Shown: positions 8,322 to 17,497, numbered from the stretch's first letter. The stretch is DNA of 64,000 nucleotides from Actinoplanes sp. TBRC 11911 (GCF_012933445.1 NZ_JABBNC010000001.1:62001-126000); one strand, 5' to 3'. Program-made: numbers and translations. Notes: generated by a model from the letters alone, not told the origin.

Positions 8322-9358
8322 GCGGGCCTAAAATCGTGCGCATGACCACCCCGACGCTCCGGGACGTCGCGCAGCTGGCCGGGGTGCATCCCGCGACCGC
8401 CTCGCGGGCGCTCAATCCGCAGACCCGGCCGTTGGTGAACGCGGAGACCGCCCGGAAGGTGCTGCGTGCCGCCGAGTCGATCGGCTATCAGCCCAACCCG
8501 ATCGCGCGCAGCCTCAAGACGGCGCGCAGCGCCACCGTCGGGCTGGTCATCCCGGACCTCACCAACCCGCTGTTCCCGCCGATCGTGCGCGGCATCGAGG
8601 ACGTGCTCACCACCGCGGGGTACAACGCCTGGATCGTGAACACCGATAACGATCCGGGGCGCGAGGAGCGACAGGTCGAGTCGTTGCGCTCGCGGCAGGT
8701 CGAGGGACTGATCGTGGCGACGGCCCGTCGTGATCATCCGTTGCTGCTCCGGCTGCATCGTCAGGGCGTACGGCTGGTGCTGGTGAATCGTCGGGTGGAC
8801 GGCCTGGAGCTGCCGTCGGTGACCGCCGACGACGATGCCGGCATTGCCATGGCGGTGGCGCATCTGGCGTCGCTGGGGCACACGAAGATCGCTCATCTGG
8901 CCGGGCCGCAGCAGACGTCGACCGGGGTGAGCCGGGCGCGGGCGTTCCGGCACGCGCTGCTCGATCAGGGACTGGCCGACGATCCGCGGCTGACCGTCGA
9001 GTGTGGCTACTGGTCGGAGGCCGAGGGGGCGCAGGCGTTGCGCCGGCTGCTCGACTCGGGTGCTGAGTTCACCGCGATCGTGGCCGGCAACGACCTGATC
9101 GCGCTGGGCTGCTACGACGTCTTCGCCGAGCGCGGGATGACCTGCCCGGACGACATGAGCGTGGTCGGCTTCAACGAGATGCCGTTCCTGGACAAGATGC
9201 GCCCGCCGCTGACCACGGTGGCGATCCCGCACTACGAGATCGGGGTGGAGGCGGCCCGGCTGCTGCTGGACACCATCGAGGAGCCGGACCGGCATCCGCG
9301 CTCGGTGCTGCTGGCGCCGTCCTTGGTGGTGCGGGCCTCCACCGCGCCGCCCCGCTGA
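8318..9358 (+). CDS. LacI-family transcriptional repressor
   Basis: A 346-residue regulator with an N-terminal LacI helix-turn-helix (TLRDVAQLAGVHPATASRAL, residues about 13-32), hinge helix NPIARSLKT and a periplasmic-binding-like effector domain beginning VGLVIPDLTNPLF. ATG 8318 was used because GGGGGA precedes it by a good distance; ATG 8342 is an alternative giving 338 residues. It lies at the end of the 6236-9358 operon and probably controls both this operon and the divergent importer operon through the paired palindromes at 6111 and 6209 (inference). A strong hairpin terminator follows. Confidence 0.92.
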   Translation: MSGPKIVRMTTPTLRDVAQLAGVHPATASRALNPQTRPLVNAETARKVLRAAESIGYQPNPIARSLKTARSATVGLVIPDLTNPLFPPIVRGIEDVLTTAGYNAWIVNTDNDPGREERQVESLRSRQVEGLIVATARRDHPLLLRLHRQGVRLVLVNRRVDGLELPSVTADDDAGIAMAVAHLASLGHTKIAHLAGPQQTSTGVSRARAFRHALLDQGLADDPRLTVECGYWSEAEGAQALRRLLDSGAEFTAIVAGNDLIALGCYDVFAERGMTCPDDMSVVGFNEMPFLDKMRPPLTTVAIPHYEIGVEAARLLLDTIEEPDRHPRSVLLAPSLVVRASTAPPR

Positions 9359-9366
9359 ACGAGGAA

Positions 9367-9392
9367 CGGGCGGGCACCGAAGTGCCCGCCCG
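9367..9392. terminator. Bidirectional hairpin terminator
   Basis: An 11-bp GC-rich stem with loop CGAA (9378-9381) lies between the convergent LacI-type and binding-protein genes. It has no T tract, as is common in high-GC actinobacteria. Confidence 0.75.
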
Positions 9393-9406
9393 CCCAGGAA
9401 ATCCGG

Positions 9407-11185
9407 CTACTTGCCGCCCTCGACGCCCAGGGCGTCGAACTGGTACTGGCCGTAGGCGTTCTCGACGAAGACGTTCGTCAGCCGCGGGTTGCGGTAGTTG
9501 AGCGCCTTGTCGAACACGAAGGGCAGGAAGTACGCGCCCTCCATGATCTTGTGGTTGATCTGGCTGTAGTCGGCCGCGGCCTTCGCCGGGTCGGTCTGGT
9601 TCTGCGCGTCGTCGAACAGCGCGTCGATAGACGGGTCCCTGATGATCGAACGGTTGTAGTTACCGCTCTGCTGGATGTTGCGGCTGTCGGCGATCGCCTT
9701 CAGGAAGCCGGAACCCGTCGGGTAGTCGGCGCCCCACGCGGTGATCAGCAGGCCGTAGCCCTTCTTGCTCACGTTGTTCGGCGAGCCGGCGACCGCGGTG
9801 TCCTGCGAACCGTCGTACTGGTCGATCGTCGCGTTGATGCCGACCTGCTTGAACGCGGCCTGCAGCGCGGTGGCCGAGGCGACCTCGGTGGGCCGGTTGT
9901 TGCGGACCGCGATCTTGAGGTCGAAGCCGGTCGGGTGGCCGCACTTGGCCAGTTCCTGCTTGGCCAGGTCGATCTGCGGCTTGCCCTGACGCAGGTTGTA
10001 CGGGTCGTAGCTGGCGTCCGAGCCCTGGATGTTCAGCGGCAGCATGTTGCCGGCCAGGTCACCGGCGGCCAGCGGACCACCGCGAGCCGTCTGGACCGTG
10101 GTCGGGTCCATGGCGTACAGAAGCGCCTTGCGGCAGTCGATGTTGTCGAGCGGCTTGGTCGTGGACACGATGTCGGCGAACCGCATGAAGCCGGTCGTCA
10201 TCGCGTCCGCGTTCGCCTTCAGCGTCGGGTCCGTGAGGATCTTGGTACGCGCCGCGGCCTGCACACCGGTCTGACCGGCGTCGACGTCCGCGGTGCCCGC
10301 GACGAGGCGGTCGTCCAGGTCGTTCTGGTTCGTGGTGATGGTCAGCACGACCTGGTCCGGCAGAGCCTTGCGGATCGGGTCGCTCGCCTGGTCCCAGTTC
10401 GGGTTGCGCGTCAGCGTGTAGGTCTTTCCGATCTGTACCGCGGACGCGTCCTTGAACATGTACGGGCCCGAGGAGGCCGGGTCCAGGTTGTACTTCTGGC
10501 CGGTGTCCCGCTTCTGCGGCACCGGGGCGGCGCTCGGCATCGCCAGCAGGTAGAGGAAGTCCGAGTTGGGCGCCGGCAGCTTGAAGACGATGGTGCTGTC
10601 GTCCGGCGTCTGGATGGACTTGAGGCCCAGCTTGTTCGGGTCCTTGTCCTTGTACGGGCCGGGGTAGTTCTGGCCCTCGTCGAGCAGCCCCATCAGGTAG
10701 GTCGGGCCGCCCGCGAGGGTGTCCTGCGCCCACTCGCGCTCGATGCCGTACTTGACGTCCTGGGCGGTGATCGGCGTGCCGTCGTCCCACTTCAGACCCG
10801 AGCGCAGCTTGAACGTGTAGGTCTTCTTGTCCGCGCTGATCTCCGGCGCCGCGGACGCCAGGTCGGGCTGCAGCTGCAGACCGGCCTCGCCCGGCGCGTC
10901 CGGGTAGGCCATCAGCGTGCGGTTGTAAAGCCGCATGGTGTTCCAGACGAAGGAGTAGTACGAGCTCGCCGGGTCGAGCGAGTCGACGTCCTGCGATGAC
11001 CAGAGGTTGAGCGTGCCGCCCTTGGCCGTGCTGGGGTTCACGATGCCCGTGGTCGCGGCGTTGAATGCGCCCTTGCCGCCCGACGAGCTGCCGCTCGAGC
11101 CGTTGGAGCCACCGCACGCGGCGGTGGTCAGCCCGAGCGCGATGGCGACGCCGGCGCTCGCCATCACCCTTGTCTTGCTTGGCAA
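9407..11185 (-). CDS. Family 5 (oligopeptide/nickel-type) ABC substrate-binding lipoprotein
   Basis: A 592-residue extracellular binding protein of the OppA/DppA family. The signal is MPSKTRVMASAGVAIALGL with lipobox TAAC, then a Gly/Ser linker. Further motifs are TYTFKLRSGLKWDDGTPITA near residue 125 and DVKYGIER just after it. It starts with TTG at 11185, supported by AGGAG 6 nt upstream; ATG 11164 would remove the positively charged part of the signal peptide. No permease or ATPase genes are adjacent, so it is an orphan that must use a transporter encoded elsewhere or serve as a receptor. It ends at a shared terminator. Confidence 0.92.
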   Translation of the reverse strand: MPSKTRVMASAGVAIALGLTTAACGGSNGSSGSSSGGKGAFNAATTGIVNPSTAKGGTLNLWSSQDVDSLDPASSYYSFVWNTMRLYNRTLMAYPDAPGEAGLQLQPDLASAAPEISADKKTYTFKLRSGLKWDDGTPITAQDVKYGIEREWAQDTLAGGPTYLMGLLDEGQNYPGPYKDKDPNKLGLKSIQTPDDSTIVFKLPAPNSDFLYLLAMPSAAPVPQKRDTGQKYNLDPASSGPYMFKDASAVQIGKTYTLTRNPNWDQASDPIRKALPDQVVLTITTNQNDLDDRLVAGTADVDAGQTGVQAAARTKILTDPTLKANADAMTTGFMRFADIVSTTKPLDNIDCRKALLYAMDPTTVQTARGGPLAAGDLAGNMLPLNIQGSDASYDPYNLRQGKPQIDLAKQELAKCGHPTGFDLKIAVRNNRPTEVASATALQAAFKQVGINATIDQYDGSQDTAVAGSPNNVSKKGYGLLITAWGADYPTGSGFLKAIADSRNIQQSGNYNRSIIRDPSIDALFDDAQNQTDPAKAAADYSQINHKIMEGAYFLPFVFDKALNYRNPRLTNVFVENAYGQYQFDALGVEGGK

Positions 11186-11690
11186 CCTGTTCTCCTACCT
11201 ATTAATACAGCGGGACCGTTCGGGCCCTTGGAAGACGCGGTAAGTCACCGCTCCCCGAAGGCGGCTCGTCGTCGAGCTTTCGGGTGGATCAGGCGGCCTC
11301 AGCCGCGGTTATTTATGGAAGCAAATTGCGTCGTGTGGCAAGCGATAAACATGGTTGAATAGAGGCGTCGGTCACGTCGTCGTCAATCATCGATATAACG
11401 GCATCGGGACGACGTCGGCCCTGGTGCGAAGCAATTTGGGAGAGCACTCTAGCGTGTCGTGACGTAGGGTTCGCCACACCCCCAGCACGATCCACGAAGC
11501 CTAGAGCCGTTTGTATAAACAGACGACAACAATTCGTGCACGAAAGAAGCGATCCGTTGCGGGCGCAGTCGATCATGCGGCGATTCATTGCGTCCCGACC
11601 AGGATATGAGAATAACTTCCTCGATCGAGTCTCAGATCTCAGTGATCTCGGTCTCCGAATAACACAATCTTGTTGCCCGGGACACATTTG
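11186..11690. other. 505-bp intergenic region, visibly AT-richer
   Basis: No convincing gene was found. Short open frames on both strands here lack ribosome sites and family motifs. The part next to 11185 presumably holds the promoter and 5' leader of the binding-protein gene, including the sequence AGGAG at its start. The lower GC compared with flanking genes is notable but unexplained. Confidence 0.5.
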
Positions 11691-13214
11691 TCAGCGCGAT
11701 GGATCCATCACGACGCGCGGATCGAGACCCAGATCACGCATTATCGTGCGGGCCGCGTTGCGACCTGGGCGGCCGCTGACGCTTCCGCCGGGGTGGCTGG
11801 TCGAGCCGGTGAGGTAGAGACCCGGGATCGAGGTGGCGTAGTCGGGCCAGCCCACGAGCCAGTCGCCGTTCAGCTGGAACTCGCCGCCGTGGCACGACCC
11901 GCCGAGGTTGTGCACATTGTGCGCGGCGACGTCCACCGGCGATTCCGCCCGCATCGCGAGGATGTCGACCTCGCCGACCCGCTCGCGCACCCGGTCGACG
12001 ATCCGCTCGGCGTACTCGTGCTTGGCCTCGCCCCAGGACCGCCCGTCGGCCCGCTCCCAGGGTGCCACCGTGAGGATCTTGAAGGTGCCGTGGCCGTCCG
12101 GCGCACGCCCCGGATCGACCACCGTCTGGTTCACCACGAGCAGCCAGGGGTCGGTCGCGTCGGTCTCGCCGCGGGCGAACGCGTCCAGCTGCCGCGCCAG
12201 CCCGTCGGTCCCGCCGAGACCGACGGCCGCCGCGCGGGTCGGGAGGTCGCGCTGGAGGGCCGCGTGCACCGCGAACACGCTGAGGCCGGGCCGCCAGGCG
12301 GATCGCGCCGTGGCGATGTCCGGGGGTTCGTCGGAGAGCATCGCCCCGAGTTGGGCCAGGTGGCTGCCGGCGACGATGGCGCGGTGGGCTTTGATCACGC
12401 GGCGGGTTTGGTGGGCTTTGATGTGCACGGCGACCGCTCGCCCGTCTCGCACCTCGATGTGCTCCACCACGGCGTCGCACTCGACCGTTCCCCCGCGCGC
12501 CCGCAGCAGCCGGATCAACGCGTCCGGCAACGCACCCGACCCGCCGATCGGGGTGGACCAGCCATACCGCAGACGCCCGGCCGTGATCGACGCGGGCAGC
12601 ACGCCGGTCCCCTTCCGCCGCGGGTCCTGAATGGTGGCAAACGACAACCACATCATCAGATCCCGTACGCCCGGATGCCCGAACCGTTCGTGGATCACGT
12701 CCCAGGCCGACCGCGCCCGCAGCTCCCGATACGCGCCGGCGGCCGCCGAGTCACCGAGCTCCAATCCGGACGACCAGCGCCCGTGCACCGCCGCCAGCCC
12801 GCCGTGCCACTCCTCGACCAGCTTCCGGAACGCGGCCGCGTCCGCCGCCGACCACCGTCCGATCTCGTCGGCCGTGGCATCGAGGTCCTTCCGCACCGTG
12901 ATCGTCGCGCCGTCCGCCCGCGGCAGCACCACCGCCGGATCCGTATGCACGTACCGCAGGCCCCACCGTTCCTTGAGCCCGAGCTCATCGTCCGCAAGCA
13001 GCGGGTTCGACTGAATCAAAACGTGCGCCGACGAACACGAGTCATGCGCGAACCCCGGCAGCGTCAGCTCCTCGGTGATCGTGTTCCCGCCGGGCCGCCG
13101 GGCGGCCTCCAGCACGACGACCCGCAGGCCGGCCTCGGCCAGGTACGCGGCACAGACCAGCCCGTTGTGCCCCGCACCGACGACCACGACATCAGCTTCC
13201 TCGGCCCCCGCCAT
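11691..13214 (-). CDS. CrtI/PYROXD2-like FAD-dependent oxidoreductase
   Basis: A 507-residue flavoprotein of the phytoene-desaturase-related superfamily. The dinucleotide motif VVVVGAGHNGLVCAAYLA is at residues 9-26, followed by VVLEAARRPGGN, and the C-terminal FAD contact region includes GLYLTGSTSHPGGSVSGRPG. Members carry out desaturation or oxidation of lipophilic substrates; this branch lacks carotenoid genes around it, so it is probably a general amine or lipid oxidoreductase. ATG 13214 was chosen because the Rossmann fold starts a few residues later. It is a stand-alone gene followed by 505 bp of non-coding DNA. Confidence 0.87.
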   Translation of the reverse strand: MAGAEEADVVVVGAGHNGLVCAAYLAEAGLRVVVLEAARRPGGNTITEELTLPGFAHDSCSSAHVLIQSNPLLADDELGLKERWGLRYVHTDPAVVLPRADGATITVRKDLDATADEIGRWSAADAAAFRKLVEEWHGGLAAVHGRWSSGLELGDSAAAGAYRELRARSAWDVIHERFGHPGVRDLMMWLSFATIQDPRRKGTGVLPASITAGRLRYGWSTPIGGSGALPDALIRLLRARGGTVECDAVVEHIEVRDGRAVAVHIKAHQTRRVIKAHRAIVAGSHLAQLGAMLSDEPPDIATARSAWRPGLSVFAVHAALQRDLPTRAAAVGLGGTDGLARQLDAFARGETDATDPWLLVVNQTVVDPGRAPDGHGTFKILTVAPWERADGRSWGEAKHEYAERIVDRVRERVGEVDILAMRAESPVDVAAHNVHNLGGSCHGGEFQLNGDWLVGWPDYATSIPGLYLTGSTSHPGGSVSGRPGRNAARTIMRDLGLDPRVVMDPSR

Positions 13215-13678
13215 GGCGCCATGATGCGTCCCGCCGCCTCCGCAGGCAACACACACCGTGCACGCCACTCGCCACCGCCTCCATCCGGGCCGCGTGCCGG
13301 GAGAGCCGGCTGCTGACGCCGCCGCCCTCCGGTCAAGACCCAGCGGCCTTCGCGCGGGCCCGGCCTGCTCAGTCGCCACCATCGCCGGTCTTTTATCACC
13401 TTTGCCCGCATTCCACAGCTCCTCTTCGGGCCGTCCAGAGCCGTTTTTCGAGACCTTGGAGAGTTATGGCTCGTATATGGGCGTAACTCTCCAAGGTCTA
13501 CAAATCAGTCAGAAAATGGTGGCCACAAAAGCGGTATTACGGACTAATCGACCGTCCTTTTCGGACCCTCGTCCACGATACGGCCAGTTGGTATCGGATA
13601 GTGAGACAGCTGCAGGTGGCTGGACGGAAGGCGTTCGTTTTCCGGCGTTGTTGGCGCCGGGCGTGGGGAGCCCGCTCA
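13215..13678. other. 464-bp intergenic region with palindromic hairpin element
   Basis: The region separates the start of the CrtI-like gene from the end of the epimerase gene. It contains copy 1 of the dispersed hairpin (13451-13499), preceded by a TTTTT run. No gene could be supported. Confidence 0.6.
13451..13499 (+). repeat. Dispersed palindromic hairpin element, copy 1
   Basis: A perfect 16-bp inverted repeat (arms 13451-13466 and 13484-13499, left arm AGACCTTGGAGAGTTA) encloses a 17-nt loop TGGCTCGTATATGGGCG. The same element occurs inverted at 39545-39597, with the loop conserved except for two positions and the outermost stem pairs changed on both sides together. No U tract follows the stem on either strand, so a simple terminator is unlikely. 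Confidence 0.85.
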
Positions 13679-14530
13679 CTACAGGGTGTGGAAGCCGGAG
13701 CGCCAGGACGGGAACTGCGGGGTCCACGCCAAGTCGAGGCGGGCATGCAGATTCGAGGCGCCCCGGGCCCAGCCCTGCCGTTCGGGCGAGCTCGACGCCG
13801 GCTCCGGCACGCCGACCGAGCGGCAGAACTCGGGAACCCAGGCGGTGCCCGGCGCGGGCTCGTCGTCGCAGATGTTGACCGCGCCGGTCGGCCAGGACAG
13901 CGCCTCCACCGCCGCGGCGGCCGCGTCGTCCACGTGCACGAAGCTGAAGACGTCGCCGGTGGCGGGCAACTCGCCGGCCTGGGCCAGCCGGGCCATCCGG
14001 GCGCCACGCGCATACCAGGTGCCCGGCCCGTAGAGCCGCCCGTACCGCAGCACGACCCACTCCGGCGCCGCCCGTACGGCTTCCTCCAACGCCATGATCG
14101 CGGCGACGTTCGCCGACCGCGGTGGGAGCGCCTCGGTGTCGAACGGCGTCTCCTCGGTGGCGGGAGCTTTGCCCGGCTCGTACGCCCAGGAGTGGCTCTG
14201 CGCGATCACCCGAGCGACGCCCGCGGCCACGGCAGCGTCCATCAGGTGCGGCGTGCCCTCCCTGCGCAGCTCCGAGTTGCCCGAAATGTCACTCTCGCTC
14301 AGGTCCGTCACCTGGTGGAAAAGCACGTCGGGCCGCGCGTTCAGCACCGCCGAGCGGACCGCGTCGGCGTCTCTGATGTCGGCCGACACCGCATCGCCGC
14401 CGGCGCGCCGGACCGCTGCCGCGTCACCCGGATCGCGGACTAAACCGGTGACCTGGTGGCCCTGCTCGATGAGAAGCGGCACCATTCGCCGGCCGATGAC
14501 GCCGGACGCCCCGGCGAGGAAGATACGCAT
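13679..14530 (-). CDS. NAD-dependent epimerase/dehydratase family protein
   Basis: A 283-residue extended SDR-like protein. It begins MRIFLAGASGVIGRRMVPLL, the NAD-binding GxxGxxG motif. The expected YxxxK is not obvious: the equivalent region reads SANVAAIMALEEAV, so the protein may be an atypical SDR or an NmrA-like protein. ATG 14530 is preceded by AAAGGA. It is transcribed away from an AraC-type gene with 75 bp between the starts, which suggests control by that regulator. The substrate is unknown. Confidence 0.82.
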   Translation of the reverse strand: MRIFLAGASGVIGRRMVPLLIEQGHQVTGLVRDPGDAAAVRRAGGDAVSADIRDADAVRSAVLNARPDVLFHQVTDLSESDISGNSELRREGTPHLMDAAVAAGVARVIAQSHSWAYEPGKAPATEETPFDTEALPPRSANVAAIMALEEAVRAAPEWVVLRYGRLYGPGTWYARGARMARLAQAGELPATGDVFSFVHVDDAAAAAVEALSWPTGAVNICDDEPAPGTAWVPEFCRSVGVPEPASSSPERQGWARGASNLHARLDLAWTPQFPSWRSGFHTL

Positions 14531-14605
14531 GGCGGTAGATCCTTTCGACCCGATCAACGGTATGCCGGACTCCCCGCGCCCCCGAAAAAGGGCCAGGATG
14601 AGGGC

Positions 14606-15487
14606 GTGACCGGACCGGAGTTATCCCTGCTCGACACCAACGGCATCCTGCGGCAGCCGGGGGTCCGGCCGCGGCGGACCAGCGCCGGTCTCGGCTGGCC
14701 CGGCCTCTACGTGTCCACGCAGCGCGAGCAACCGTACCGGGCCGCGTTCGACGGCGCCCGCAGCCACCTGCTGATCCTGCACCTCAACGGCCCGGTCCGG
14801 GTGCGCCGCGGGCATCTGGGGCTGACCTCGTCGCGTACGGTGCCGCCCGGTGGTTTCTTCGTGCACCCGGCCGGCAAAGACCTGACCGTGGAGCTCGGCG
14901 GCGTGCTCGACACGGTGCATGTCTACCTGTCCGACGAGTTGCTTCAGCAAGCACACGACGGGCCGCCGCTGGTGCCGGCCGAGGAGCTGGGCGCCGTCGA
15001 CCCGCTGCTGGAACAACTGGTGCTCACGCTCGACGGGGTGTTACGGCGCTGGGAGCCGTCCGCGCGAACGTATCTGGATCAGATCACCGGACTGGTCGCC
15101 GGTCAGCTCGCACTGCGCCACAGCACGCGAGGGTCCCGCGACGACCCGGAGCCACGCGTCGCCGGGCTGAGCAGCCGGCAGCTCATGGGCGTACGGGAAC
15201 TGCTGGAGCAACGCCTGGCCGAGCCGGTCCCGCTGGCCGACATGGCCGCGGTGGCCGGGTTGAGCGTGAGCCAGTTCTGCCGGCAGTTCAAGGCGCGGAT
15301 GGGTGTGGCGCCGCATCAATATCTGTTGCGCCTGCGGGTCGACACGGCGTGCCGGCTGCTGCGCGATCGCACGACGCCGATCGCGGAGGTCGCCACCCGT
15401 TGCGGCTTCTCGCATCAGGAGCACCTGACCCGGGTGATGCGCCGCCAGCTCGGCACCACACCGGCGGCGGTCCGGCGCGACACGTAA
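14606..15487 (+). CDS. AraC-family transcriptional regulator
   Basis: A 293-residue protein with an N-terminal cupin-like sensing region (residues about 20-120) and a C-terminal AraC double helix-turn-helix: PLADMAAVAGLSVSQFCRQF near residue 210 and PIAEVATRCGFSHQEHLTRV near residue 260. The GTG at 14606 is preceded by AGGATGAGGG. It lies between the divergent epimerase gene and the flavin monooxygenase gene downstream, and could regulate either. A 12-bp palindrome lies just after its stop. Confidence 0.88.
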   Translation: MTGPELSLLDTNGILRQPGVRPRRTSAGLGWPGLYVSTQREQPYRAAFDGARSHLLILHLNGPVRVRRGHLGLTSSRTVPPGGFFVHPAGKDLTVELGGVLDTVHVYLSDELLQQAHDGPPLVPAEELGAVDPLLEQLVLTLDGVLRRWEPSARTYLDQITGLVAGQLALRHSTRGSRDDPEPRVAGLSSRQLMGVRELLEQRLAEPVPLADMAAVAGLSVSQFCRQFKARMGVAPHQYLLRLRVDTACRLLRDRTTPIAEVATRCGFSHQEHLTRVMRRQLGTTPAAVRRDT

Positions 15488-15508
15488 GAAGTTCGTGTCC
15501 CCCGGACA

Positions 15509-15520
15509 GCACGATCGTGC
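15509..15520. promoter_or_regulatory. Perfect 12-bp palindrome upstream of the monooxygenase gene
   Basis: GCACGATCGTGC lies 78 bp before the monooxygenase start codon. It is a candidate operator. Its binder is unknown; AraC proteins usually bind direct repeats, so another regulator is possible. Confidence 0.4.
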
Positions 15521-15597
15521 AGGAAGTGCTCCCGGCATCGGTCCGATACTCGGTCGAGATTCACCGAGCGCGCGTTCCGACCGGCGGAGGACAACGC

Positions 15598-17370
15598 ATG
15601 AACGATGTGGAAACCGATGTGCTGATCGTCGGCAGTGGACCGGCCGGAGGCGCGGCGGCCCTGCTGCTCAGCACGTACGGCGTGGCGAACATCGTGGTCA
15701 CCAAGTACAGCCGGCTGGCGGACACGCCCCGCGCGCACATCACCAACCAGCGCACCATGGAGGTGCTGCGCGACGCCGGCGTCGAGGACGAGGTGGTCGC
15801 GCTGGCCACCCCGCAGGAGCTGATGGGCGAGACACCGTTCTGTACCAGCCTGGCCGGCGAGGAACTGGGCCGATTACGCACGTGGCACACGCATCCGAGC
15901 CGGCGGGCAGACCACGACCTGGCGTCCCCGTCGTCCATGTGCGACATGCCGCAGCACCTGATGGAACCGGTGCTCATCAACGGGGCGATCGCGCGCGGCA
16001 CCCACATGCGGTACGACACCGAGTACCTGTCGCTGGACCAGGATGAGGACGGCGTCACCGCCACGGTCCGGGACCGGCTGCTGGGCATCGAGTACCGCAT
16101 CCGCGCGAAGTATCTGATCGGCGCCGACGGCGGGCGCAGCAAGGTGGCCGAGGACATCGGTCTGCCGATGGTCGGTCAGATGGGCGTGGCCGGCAGCATC
16201 AACATCGTCTTCGAGGCCGACCTGAGCCGCTACGTCGCGCACCGGCCCAGCACCCTGTACTGGGTGCTGCAGACCGGTTCCGAGGTCGGCGGCATCGGGA
16301 TGGGCCTGGTCCGCTGCGTGCGGCCATGGCACGAATGGCTGATCGTCTGGGGCTACGACATCAACGGCGAACCGCCGGACCTGACCGAGGAGTACGCCCG
16401 GCAGGTCGCCCACCACCTCATCGGCGACCCGTCGATCCCGGTCACCATCAAGTCGTCGTCGGCGTGGACGGTCAACCACATGTACGCCGAGCGGTACCAC
16501 GTGGGCCGGGTGTTCTGCGCTGGCGACGCGGTGCATCGGCATCCGCCGTCCAACGGGCTCGGCTCGAATACGTCCATTCAGGACGCCTACAACCTGGCGT
16601 GGAAGCTGAAGATGGTGCTGTCCGGGGTGGCCGGGCCTGGTCTGCTCGAGACATACCACGATGAGCGGGCGCCGATCGGCAAACAGATCGTGGATCGGGC
16701 GAACAAGAGCATCGGCGAGACCTCGCGGTTCTTCTCGGCGCTCGGCCTGTTGTCCACATCGGATACGGAGCAGATGCGCACGAACATGGCGGCGCGCAAG
16801 CTGCCCGGCGACGAGGCGGAGAAGCAGCGGCAGTTGTTGCGCGAGGCGGTCGAGTTCAAGAACTACGAGTTCAACACGCACGGTGTCGAGCTGAATCAGC
16901 GCTACGAGTCGGCGGCGGTGGTGCCGGACGGTACGCCGGCGCCGAGTTATTCGCGGGACGCGGAGCTGTACCACCAGGCGACCAGTTATCCAGGTGCGAA
17001 GGTGCCGCACGCCTGGGTGAGCCGTGGCAAGACCAAACTGTCCACTCTGGATATCGGCGGGCACGGCCGGTTCACGCTTCTCACCGGTCCGGGTGGCGAG
17101 GCGTGGCAGAACGCGGCGGACGCGGTCGGGGATGCTTTCGGCGTCGAGATCTCCGCGGTGACGATCGGCCCCGGGTGCGACTACGAAGATATTTACGGTG
17201 ACTGGGCGAAATTACAGGAAATTTCGGATAGTGGCTGCCTGCTGCTGCGGCCGGACAACCACGTGGGGTTCCGCGCCGACGTCGTGCACGCCGAGCCGGA
17301 AAAGGCACTGGCGGCCGCGTTGGGACAGATCCTGGCACGCGAACACCGCGCGGGCAGCGAGGCCTTTTGA
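15598..17370 (+). CDS. FAD-dependent aromatic monooxygenase (phenol hydroxylase / TfdB type)
   Basis: A 590-residue class A flavoprotein monooxygenase, the usual length for the 2,4-dichlorophenol 6-monooxygenase/phenol hydroxylase group. It shows VLIVGSGPAGGAAALLL at residues 8-24, the DG motif GADGGRSKVAE near residue 175, the GD motif VFCAGDAVHRHPP near residue 304 and a C-terminal thioredoxin-like region. It would hydroxylate an aromatic ring using NAD(P)H and oxygen. ATG 15598 has GGAGG 7 nt upstream. It follows the AraC gene in the same direction, which may encode its activator. Direct repeats begin inside its last codons. Confidence 0.88.
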   Translation: MNDVETDVLIVGSGPAGGAAALLLSTYGVANIVVTKYSRLADTPRAHITNQRTMEVLRDAGVEDEVVALATPQELMGETPFCTSLAGEELGRLRTWHTHPSRRADHDLASPSSMCDMPQHLMEPVLINGAIARGTHMRYDTEYLSLDQDEDGVTATVRDRLLGIEYRIRAKYLIGADGGRSKVAEDIGLPMVGQMGVAGSINIVFEADLSRYVAHRPSTLYWVLQTGSEVGGIGMGLVRCVRPWHEWLIVWGYDINGEPPDLTEEYARQVAHHLIGDPSIPVTIKSSSAWTVNHMYAERYHVGRVFCAGDAVHRHPPSNGLGSNTSIQDAYNLAWKLKMVLSGVAGPGLLETYHDERAPIGKQIVDRANKSIGETSRFFSALGLLSTSDTEQMRTNMAARKLPGDEAEKQRQLLREAVEFKNYEFNTHGVELNQRYESAAVVPDGTPAPSYSRDAELYHQATSYPGAKVPHAWVSRGKTKLSTLDIGGHGRFTLLTGPGGEAWQNAADAVGDAFGVEISAVTIGPGCDYEDIYGDWAKLQEISDSGCLLLRPDNHVGFRADVVHAEPEKALAAALGQILAREHRAGSEAF

Positions 17371-17466
17371 GAGTGTGGCCCGCGAATCCTGGCGCGCGCG
17401 GCGAGCAGCCTTTTGAGTGTGTGCCCCGCGAATCCTGGCGCGCGCGGCGACGCCCTTTGAGTGTGT
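17363..17466. repeat. 44-46 bp tandem repeat at the 3' end of the monooxygenase gene
   Basis: The octamer CCTTTTGA, which includes the gene's stop codon, recurs at 17363, 17409 and (as CCCTTTGA) 17453. The first two units share CGCGAATCCTGGCGCGCGCG. The third unit runs into a strong hairpin. Confidence 0.8.
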
Positions 17467-17497
17467 CCCGGCGCGTTCCCCCACGCGCCGGGACACA
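17462..17497. terminator. 14-bp stem-loop, likely terminator
   Basis: Arms 17462-17475 and 17484-17497 pair perfectly (core CCCGGCGCG / CGCGCCGGG) around an 8-nt loop. It lies about 90 nt after the monooxygenase stop and is followed by TTT. Confidence 0.7.

Noticed and set aside
11313..11687. 124-codon minus-strand frame in the AT-richer gap
   Set aside because: There is no ribosome site, no recognisable domain, and irregular codon use; probably chance in a lower-GC stretch.
13440..13500. Simple Rho-independent terminator
   Set aside because: The T run precedes the hairpin on the plus strand, none follows on either strand, and the loop is conserved with the distant copy.
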